From positions 24,070,945-24,134,944 of the forward strand of contig OY294049.1 in NCBI GenBank assembly GCA_958510825.1: 64,000 nucleotides of DNA. Reading direction: 5' to 3'. Source of the stretch: Brachypterus glaber. Its lineage: Eukaryota; Arthropoda; Insecta; Coleoptera; Kateretidae. How positions within the stretch are numbered: the first letter of the stretch is position 1; every line of letters starts with the position of its first letter. The position numbers were made by a program, and so were the translations under genes. Under the pieces are notes generated by a model. The model worked only from the letters and a program-made list of their open reading frames with translations, was not told where the DNA came from and made no database searches. Shown here one piece after another: positions 56,287 to 64,000 of this stretch.

Positions 56287-56988
56287 TTGTTACAATGGTT
56301 AAGGATAACTGACGAATGATATACCGGGTGAGTTTTATTTATGTCCACCTCTAAAATTAAGATTTTTTTGTTTTTTTCTTCCGGTTTCGCCAAAAATTAC
56401 CTTAACTTTTGATTTTCAATTAGAACACTCTATGTATTTTTACATATTTTGATTCAGAATTAAATTCTGAGACAACTATGTTTCATTTGTTAATTTTTGA
56501 CAATTTTTTATTTTGATTTTAATTTTAAATCTAGTTGCATTATTAATTATTAAACAATTTGAAGCTCTTCAAAACTAGGCAAGTCATATTTTTTAATAAA
56601 ACTTCTATTTTTAGCGGCCCGTAATAATATGAAATCACTGTAATTTAATCAAAATTTTTGGGTAAAAAACGACTATTAAAGTTTATTAAAAAATTACGTT
56701 CTGTCCAAAAATTGACAAATGTTATGGTTGTACTTAAAATAAAATTCTAAATTAACAAATGTAAAAATATACAGAGTGTTCCGTTTAAAAATCAAGAGTT
56801 GATGTCATTTCCGGCGAAACCGGAAGCGAAATAAAAAATAATACCGCCCTTTTATAACCAATGTAAAATTATATAATTCATCAAAGTTTCGTTTTTATCA
56901 AATACAAGATAAGAATAATTTTAGGGGTGGACATAAATAATACTCACCCTGTATATCATCCGTCAGTTATTCTTAACCATTGTAACAA
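56287..56988. mobile_element. Mariner-like foldback inserted in a small palindrome
   Basis: Inner element 56324-56951: ends CCGGGTGAGTTTTATTTATG and, reverse-complemented, CAGGGTGAGTATTATTTATG, flanked by TA; most of its length folds back. The flanks (56287-56321 and 56954-56988) are themselves inverted ('acaatggttaaggataactg' against 'cagttattcttaaccattgt'), so the target was a palindrome of about 74 bp cut at its central TA. Confidence 0.65.
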
Positions 56989-57414
56989 ATGCTGTCCCTG
57001 AAACTATTAATAAATCTTCTTCGACACACTATTCGAAATAGCCCAATTCCATTGATCTATTTTTAAAAATACATTGTAAGTTGTGCTTTGTAACGGTGTT
57101 ACAATGTTACACCTTACTCTAATTGCTTCAAATAGTAAGTTAGCATTTATGTATATTTTATGGAGCCTTAGAAAATTTTATGTATGTAGACCGGGACAAA
57201 CCATGTTTGAGCGAATAAAATATTTTATTGGGTTTTTTAATCTGTATTAAAAACTTGGTAGTAAAAGAGTGTATCGAATTTAAGGCTAAACGCGGGGGAT
57301 TCACAATAGATCTCATTGGTCGCAGTGATTTGAAAGGCAGTACCATGCCTCACAACCCCACTAATATTGTATTGTATTGTAAGGCTAAACGCGAAAATAG
57401 TATATTGTTTTACC
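56989..57414. other. Intergenic, nothing recognised
   Basis: Mutually overlapping small frames at 57158-57422 on both strands; no domain recognised. Confidence 0.35.
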
Positions 57415-58045
57415 AAGAGTAAAAGTGAAGCTTTTTATACTAGTCGTAGAATTTACGGACGATAAGAAGCGGAGTCCGGAAACTACAGACGAGTAAAAAA
57501 AGCACTTTTCCTCTGAGTGAAACATACTATTTTTTCTTCAAGCATCCTATATATATATTTTTAAATATTAATTTTTGAATTTAATTTATTCAGTAATAAA
57601 GTATGTTTTTTTTTATTAAAATAGGCCAATAAAACCCTTTTGAAATAAACTTAAACCTTCCTTAGCTTATTTTAAATTTTTTTCGTAAGCTAAATTGTAC
57701 ACTTTTCGCGATTTCTATGGTAACTTGTCTAGCATTTGCAATTTCGGAGAGATATGTAGGTTTATAAACCATATATTCTTCTTCAATCATTTTTAATTAA
57801 TTTCACACAAGGTTTTTGCATCGGGTCAACCACCTGTTTACATAATAAAAAAACAAGTTTGAAGTATCGCTGTCATCAAAGTGAAAGAGTGCTGCCGCCA
57901 GTGGTGGTTTTGATAACTAACTTTTTTTTACGGCGTGCAACAATGAACTCATTTTTTTACTGTAAAAAAATAGATCACCTCTAACTAGTGTGTTCAGTTA
58001 TAAAATATGAACATTTTAGTACGCTTGAAGAAAAACAATATTATT
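57415..58045 (-). repeat. Dispersed repeat family F, copy 3 (uninterrupted)
   Basis: Matches 44560-44645 joined directly to 45537-46040, and 21158-21500 in inverse. It provides the empty site for the mariner-like insertion at 44646. Confidence 0.65.
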
Positions 58046-58297
58046 ATTATTATTATATTTTGCATACCTACTTACAGATATATAAAAAATACTTTCCCAA
58101 AATTCCAGCTCTTAAAATTGCCCGGACACGGCGGGCTTTGACTAATTTTTAATCAGGAATGTAATCACTTTTATTTTTTTAGATATTGATTTGGGGACAT
58201 CCCCTGATTATTTTAGGAGCAAAACTAAAATAAACCTCGTCGCTTTTCAAGAAAATTCGATTATCATTTGTTTTCATATTTTTTTCAGTGTATGTTT
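58046..58297. other. Intergenic, nothing recognised
   Basis: The frame at 58191-58439 overlaps the next foldback and is not recognised. Confidence 0.3.
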
Positions 58298-58820
58298 AAT
58301 TTTTATTACGAATATCGAAAGAGTTTTTAAACAATTTAGTAGAATATGTTTGTTTATATTTTTATTTGTTTCTAAGATATTTAAAAACAAAATTGACAAA
58401 ACTATTTTTTTTATCAAGTCTGCCATTGTAACTTGTTGAGATATTTAAAAAATTTAAAATAATTTAAAATTAGCTTAACGCCATCTACAAAATTTATGTT
58501 AGAAAATTACCATACAATCGCTCCAACTTAATACCAACGCCAACTTATTTTATTGTATAGATATTGTGTTCTGGTGCTTAGAGCCTTTTTGTGGTCATTT
58601 TCTAACATACAATTCGTAGATGGCGTTAAGCTAATTTTAAATTATTTAAATTTTTTTAAATATCTCAACAAGTTACAATGGCAGACCTGATTAAAAATGA
58701 GTTTTATCAATTTCGATTTTAAATATCTTAGAAACAAATGAAAATAAAAAGAAGAATATTCTGCAAAATTGCTTAAAAAAGTAAACTCTTTCGATATCGA
58801 TAATATTAATTTTTAATAAC
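58298..58820. mobile_element. Foldback element, about 520 bp
   Basis: 'aagtctgccattgtaacttg' mirrors 'caagttacaatggcagacct', 'agcttaacgccatctac' mirrors 'gtagatggcgttaagct', and 'atatcgaaagagttt' mirrors 'aaactctttcgatat'. Arms exceed 200 bp each; the loop is about 100 bp. Confidence 0.7.
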
Positions 58821-59806
58821 ATTACTTGAAAAATTATTTATCTAAAAATAGAAACATTAAGTAATTAAATTGCTTGTAACATAATATTTATTACTCAGTA
58901 AGTATTTAGAGTGGTATGAGTAATACTCAAATATTTAATATCAAATAAATTTAATTTGCTGCGTATACTTTATGTTAGTGTTAAGTGTTATTTATTACGT
59001 GAACCAACCTTAGATATCTATTTTTCACGACTTTTCATAAATGTGATATTGTTTGAAAATCTAATTAAAAAAATGGTATTTCAATCCTACCCGTTAATTT
59101 AAAAGGGCGCATCTCTAAAATTGGATTTCATATTTGCCGACGATTTCATATTTAAATTTATTAGATCTTTAAATTTTGATTCAAATTAAATACGAATAGC
59201 ATGTGAAGGAAATACATAAAAATGTACGTAAAATTTATCTAACATGCTTTAAAATAAGACGGTACCCCAATAAATGTCTCAAGTTAAACTTCGTAAAAGT
59301 TTACAAGGTTTTACTTGGTTTTTACAATAATTAAAAATTCTTGTAAAAACCTAGTATAATTTTAAATATGTTTAACGAGGTTTTACTTGAGATTTTCATT
59401 AGGACGGCTAAATTCTAGGCCTGGTAGAATCTCTTAGTCCAATCCTCGTAAAATCTCGTAAACATTTTAACTTTAATATATTTTGGACGGTACGGGGCTT
59501 GAATTGTCCCAAAATTATGTGACGCGAAAGTGTCAAAAAATTATGTGACGCTTACGATATCATTCTTACATAAACGGTAAATCCTATAGTAAAGAAAACC
59601 GTGTCTCGTAACTGGAGTCTTAAAACATATTAATGTTTTCACGATTTTGCTTTACTTGTATAGTAAACGTTTTAGTTTTTTATTAAGATTTTCACCTAAG
59701 ATTTTTAATAGGGTAGTTAAAATCTTTATGATATTTAAAAAGCCAGCTTTTTAAAAAAATATTTATTTTTATATATTTTATTTTACTTATAAGTAGTTTA
59801 AAATTA
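58821..59806. other. AT-rich intergenic DNA, nothing recognised
   Basis: A short direct repeat, 'aaaattatgtgacgc', occurs at about 59510 and 59536. No gene seen. Confidence 0.4.
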
Positions 59807-60214
59807 ATTTTTTGCACGACCAAGACTAAAACTTAATTTTACGCTTTCATTTTCGGGACTAAACTTGCCGTTTTTCTCCCAAGGGAATAAAAATCACGGC
59901 AACCTTGATAATATTAAAATATTAAACTTACTATGTGCTTTGCTGGTTCAAAAATTAGGTTTGGTGATGTTTTGTAAAAAATTAGCGATTCAAACCAATT
60001 TATTTGATTTTGACAAAGAAAACCTTTAAAAATAAAATTGTTATAACAATTTATACATTACTTAAAATTTATCATCTTCGTCCATTTTTTTTGACGTTTG
60101 TGTCAACCATATTAAAAAACAATTGAAATCGCGATAGCCGTGAAACTGACTTGTAGGTGTAGTCCCGAAAAAGAGGGAGTAAAATAATGTTTTAGCCCCG
60201 GTCGTGCAAAAAAT
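59807..60214. mobile_element. MITE with TTTTTGCACGACC ends, about 408 bp
   Basis: Left 'ttttttgcacgaccaagact' and right, reverse-complemented, 'tttttgcacgaccggggct'; 'tttcgggacta' pairs about 50 bp further in. Target duplication not resolved. Confidence 0.55.
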
Positions 60215-60448
60215 ATTTTTAGACGTTAATTTTTAACCTTTTTTAAACAAACTACTTATTTATTGTTTGATTGCAAAGCTCTTAAAATCAATGTTCATTT
60301 TCTGGTCCAGAATTTAATACAGTTTCTCATTATTTCCAGGTGTACTTGAATTAGGGAAAATACATTTTCATGCAAATTGTGGTACGTATAAATTAATTAA
60401 TAGCTTTAGTAATTAATTTAATTACACCTATAGACAGAATACCATATA
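60215..60448. other. Intergenic, nothing recognised
   Basis: AT-rich; no structure seen. Confidence 0.3.
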
Positions 60449-60937
60449 CGGTGTATTTGTAATAGGGTGAATAATTTTAGGGGGCAATTTTACATTAAAA
60501 AATATTTAAAAAAGTTCCTATAAACATATGTCTAAAAATGCGTCGTAAGGGAGCCAAGGTCCTTCGAAAGCCTCTAAAAAAATCGGTTTTTATCAGGAAC
60601 CTTTTGAGATAATATATCAATATATCATAGCAAGAAGGTTCTGCACGTGAACTATTCATAATAAGGCCTTGGTATGTTATTTTCATGTACTTATTAAAAC
60701 CAGGGGTGTGCGAAATGGGGCGATTTATCAGTTTTTTGTCTTAAACGTTTTCTGTAAAACTTTTTGTTATTATATTATTCACAGCGCCTGCGCTAGAATA
60801 ATATTATACGGTAGTTCCGAATTTTCAAAAAAATAAAAATCGTCCTAGACAAAAAATTCTTGTATATAAACATGTTTCATGAAAAAATAAGCATTTTTTT
60901 TTAAATGTCCGTCTGATATCAAGTTTTTTTTTGTACA
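60449..60937. repeat. Local tandem duplication, unit 1
   Basis: A fragment of family P joined to the head of a hairpin-ended repeat ('acagcgcctgcgctagaata' at 60781). The same junction recurs in unit 2 about 490-500 bp later. The frame at 60495-60686 is not a gene. Confidence 0.7.
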
Positions 60938-61375
60938 CGGTGTATTTGAAATAGGGTCAATAATTTAAGGGGGCGATTTTACATTAAAAAATATTAAAAA
61001 AAGTTCCTATAAACATATGTCTTAAAATGTGTTGTAAGGGAGCTAAGCCCATTTCAGAGCCTCTAAAAAAATCGGGTTTTATCTAATACTCAGGAACCCT
61101 TTGAGATAATATATCAATATATCATAGCAAGAAGGTTCTGCACGTGAACTATTCACAATAAGGCCCATCTTGGTATTTTATTTTCATGTACTTATAAAAA
61201 CCAGGGGAGTGCGAAATGGGGGGCTATCAGTTTTTTGTCTTAAACTTTTTTCTGTAAAACTTTTTGTTATTATATTACTCACAGCGCCTGCGCTAGAATA
61301 ATATTATACGGTACTTTCGAATTTCAAAAAAAAAAAAAATAAAAATCGTCCTAGACAAAAAATTCTTGTATATAA
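60938..61375. repeat. Local tandem duplication, unit 2
   Basis: Same order and junction as unit 1 (the hairpin head at 61281). Similarity stops near 61375, where a (TAA)n run replaces the unit 1 sequence. Confidence 0.7.
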
Positions 61376-61713
61376 TAATAATAATAATAATAAAAAGTTA
61401 TGGGGGGTTAAACTTTTAAAAAAATCGAAAAAGCTGAAAGAAAATTCCGATTAACGTAACTTTTTTATAAAAAATTAATGTAAGTAATCCTTGTTTTTTT
61501 TAAACTATTTTTTTGAAAAAAAAAATGTTTTTTTAAATTTTTTCGTTTTTCGCAGAAAAAAATTTAAACGAAAAATTTTGAAAAAATTTTAAAGTTTTTT
61601 TTATTTTTTCGTTTTTTAAAAAAAGATCTTTTTTTTTTAATGTAATTTTATTACTTTTTTTTTTAATTATTTGGAAAAATGCAATATACCACTTCCTGTG
61701 AATAATATATAAT

Positions 61714-63717
61714 AATAATAATAATATAATAATAAACGTTTATTGTATAAAAGATTACAAATCTTGTTACAAGAAGTTTGAATATATAAAAAAAAATACA
61801 AGAGAAGAGAAAAGAAATACACTAAATACTAAACCCTAACTATTTAAGTAATTTGATGAATATTCTTAGATAATTTAATAAAAAGAAAAAGCAAAAATTT
61901 TAATACAAAAAAAAAGTTAATTAAAAGAAGAAACGATAATACCAATATTTAAAGGTTAAAGACAAAAAGCATTATTCGTTAATTATAAAGGAACTGAGCT
62001 TTAATAAGTTTCCGATAAAACTGTGCAGCATTTTTATTTTAGTTACATTAAGAAAGTTAAGTGCAAAGACTAGACCGTCTAGGTTAATAAGGCTATCAAT
62101 GTAAGGTGCACGCAACGGTTTGTACATGGGGCATTTAAAGAAAATATGATCTAAAGTCTCAAACTCGTTTAAGTTGCAAATAGTACATACTTCTTTAGGG
62201 TTGATTTTGTAAAAGCTGCCATTGAATGAGAAGGAGGTAGAAAAGCTTGTAGCCATACGTAATTGCATTATAATACGAATGATAGAGATATTATCTCGAC
62301 AGTATAAATAATTTTGAGGTTCCAGATTAATTCTAAACTTTTGATAAATAGTTGAATTTTTGGAAAAAATTAATGAATTTATGTCATCTCTATGTAGAAA
62401 TTCGCGAAATTTGTTAAGTAAAATTGGTCTATTGTATTTTATTTTTCTTACTGTTAAATTAGTCAAAAAGTTAGATTCATCAATTTTTTCCAGCATACAT
62501 TGAAACTGTGCCAACCAGTTATATTTTGTATTACCATTGTTTAAGTTTTGTAAGCGGTTAAAACAAAGCTTGGGGTATATATGAGCGGGCATTCTAATAA
62601 GCTTTTCAATCCAATTAAGGCACATTTTAAAAATCAAGAAAGAAACTTTAACGGACCCAGTTTCGAGTCGTATCATATAATCCGGGGTGTTGCGGGGGAG
62701 TAAAAATAATCTTTTAAAAAAGGCCAACTGAACACGCTCAATTTCATTAAAGAAACGTAACGCCCAAACTGGAGAACTATAAAGCAAAGTAGATAGGACT
62801 ATAGATTCATAAAGTTTAATTCGGGATTGCCAGCTGTTGATTTTTGAGTTTGACAAAAGGGACATAACGGTACCGATTGATTTTTTTGTTTTATTGCATG
62901 CTTCTTTGGTCATTTCAGCGAATAGCCCTGACTGAGAGAATGTAACACCCAGGTAAACGTACTTGTTTACTACTTCAATATTTTCGCCGTCATATTTAAA
63001 GTTTAAGTCACTTGAATACCTAAAGCCACCCTTGGTAAAACAGATTATTTTCGTTTTTTTAATGTTAATTTTAAGGCCATTTTCATTTGCATACTGAGAG
63101 AGAATCCACATTAACACCCAAGGCTCCATTTTCCCTAAAATATTTTTCTATGTCAGAAATAAACAATGCAAAAAGAATGGGGCTTAATGGTTCACCCTGT
63201 AGAACTCCCTCAGAAATGTTGTAGGGTTTTGAATAGCCTTCAGCAGTTTTTATTGGTGCAATTGCTTTGTCATACAACATTTTGAGGATCCTGATTATTT
63301 TCGAACTTACTCCAAGAGAGTGTAATTTTTTCCATAACAGATGGTGGTTAATACAGTCAAACGCACGTTTGAAATCTACAAAAATCGCATAAAGTTTTCT
63401 ACCTTTCAACCGTAGACAGATATTAATGAGGGAATTAAGAGTAAATAGATTATCCAAGCAACCCCGGTTTTGTCTAAAGCCTGCCTGACATTCCGGTATA
63501 ACATTAAATGTATCGGACCACTCTGTAAGCCTTTGTAAAATTATTTGAGAGAATATTTTTTCCATACAGTTTAGTAGAGCTATACCGCGGTAATTAGCAG
63601 GATCCTCAACTGGACCTTTTTTGTGAAGCATAAGAAGTGAAATTTCCGACCAAGTATGGGGAATGATTTCTTTGTCAAATATATTGTTATATAAATTCAG
63701 TAGGTAGCATAACCAGT
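61714..63717 (-). mobile_element. Non-LTR retrotransposon, 5'-truncated, 2004 bp
   Basis: Flanked by TATATAAT at 61706-61713 and 63718-63725. The 3' tail (on the left, minus orientation) is a (TTA)n-type run at 61714-61735. It carries reverse transcriptase and a C-terminal zinc motif but no RNase H. A likely member of the Jockey/CR1 side; the clade was not determined. Confidence 0.75.
61972..63717 (-). pseudogene. Reverse transcriptase ORF lacking the YADD box
   Basis: First part (63717-63083): LLMLHKKGPVEDPANYRGI, AGFRQNRGCLDNLF, FVDFKRAFDCINHHLLW and LQGEPLSPILFALFISDIE, all classic reverse transcriptase blocks. The next block, with YADD, should follow within about 40 residues, but the frame breaks near 63130-63100 and the sequence resumes in another frame at LSQYANENGLKINIKKTK, the block after YADD. 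The rest (to 61972) has the thumb region, YLGVTFSQSG, and a terminal CTICN...H...C motif. So a deletion with frameshift removed the catalytic aspartates. Otherwise the second frame of 385 codons is open to its end, which points to a fairly recent loss. Confidence 0.8.
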
Positions 63718-63770
63718 TATATAATGAAATACATAGCATTACATATCTTCACGGCTTGTTTTATTTTTGG

Positions 63771-64000
63771 AACATGATTCCTGAATCAAAATACATAAAA
63801 AGGGCTAAAATCTTGAAAATCAAAATATGAATGTACATCAAAAACTAACAAAAAACCTCATATACAGGTATTTTCTTTAAAAAACAATCCTAAGGGAACT
63901 TGGTCTCCCAAAAATGCACAATTTTTAAGGGGTCATAGTAGCTTTAAAATTGATTTTTTGAACTACATGTATAAAAACTTTTTTCTTAGTTTTTGATGTA
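63771..64000. other. Intergenic, nothing recognised; window ends
   Basis: AT-rich; the last 230 bases hold no recognisable feature. Confidence 0.3.

Larger units (their letters stand above)
61270..63770 (+). mobile_element. Hairpin-ended repeat, copy 8, split by a retrotransposon
   Basis: Head at about 61270; tail words 'gcaatatacc' and 'ctgtgaataatatataat' up to 61713, then resumption at 63726 with 'gaaatacatagcattacata' and 'tcttcacggcttgtt'. The uninterrupted order is visible at 27104 and 14600. Copy 7 (head only) is in the duplication at 60770. Confidence 0.65.

Overview
The window reads as intergenic DNA of an arthropod, most likely an insect: very AT-rich, packed with decayed transposable elements, with spliced transposon genes and one intact conserved eukaryotic gene. 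Nothing bacterial is present. I cannot name the species. There is one assembly gap (200 N, 13245-13444).

The only confident host-type gene is TMEM258 (kuduk; oligosaccharyltransferase subunit) at 40451-40693 (+). Its reading frame is intact and uninterrupted. It lies in an unusual palindrome: two 311-bp arms (40059-40369 and 40669-40979) flank most of the gene, the right arm holds the last codons and 3' UTR, and a third copy of 230 bp lies at 39831-40060. The shared segment carries a retroviral-type primer-binding-site-like motif, so an LTR-linked retrocopy is possible.

Layout. 0-5 kb: mariner-like MITE copies, iteron DNA, and two copies of a hairpin-ended repeat carrying (GTCY)n. 5.2-8.1 kb: a nearly intact RAG1/Transib-superfamily transposon with 38-bp inverted ends, a 5-bp target duplication and a two-exon transposase gene with a single premature stop. 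8.7-10.4 kb: a three-level transposon nest. 10.6-15.6 kb: inverted-repeat elements, a retrotransposon relic at the gap, and a tRNA-derived SINE interrupted by a MITE with an 8-bp duplication. 15.6-22 kb: mostly unremarkable AT-rich DNA. 22.8-26.8 kb: a 5'-truncated I/LOA-type non-LTR retrotransposon, visibly GC-richer than its surroundings, inserted into a mariner-like element. 28.8-32.0 kb: a tandem array of about 740-bp units with hairpins; one unit is split by a 170-bp insertion that folds as a type I hammerhead ribozyme on the minus strand. 32-40 kb: foldbacks, a CR1/Jockey-like reverse transcriptase relic and an LTR-like region. 41-64 kb: further repeats, piggyBac-like and mariner-like MITEs, iteron arrays, a local tandem duplication and a second truncated reverse transcriptase that has lost its YADD box.

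The elements are nested, so insertion order can be read, and several insertions have an uninterrupted paralogous copy in the same window that confirms their borders. All calls come from reading the sequence; no database search was run.
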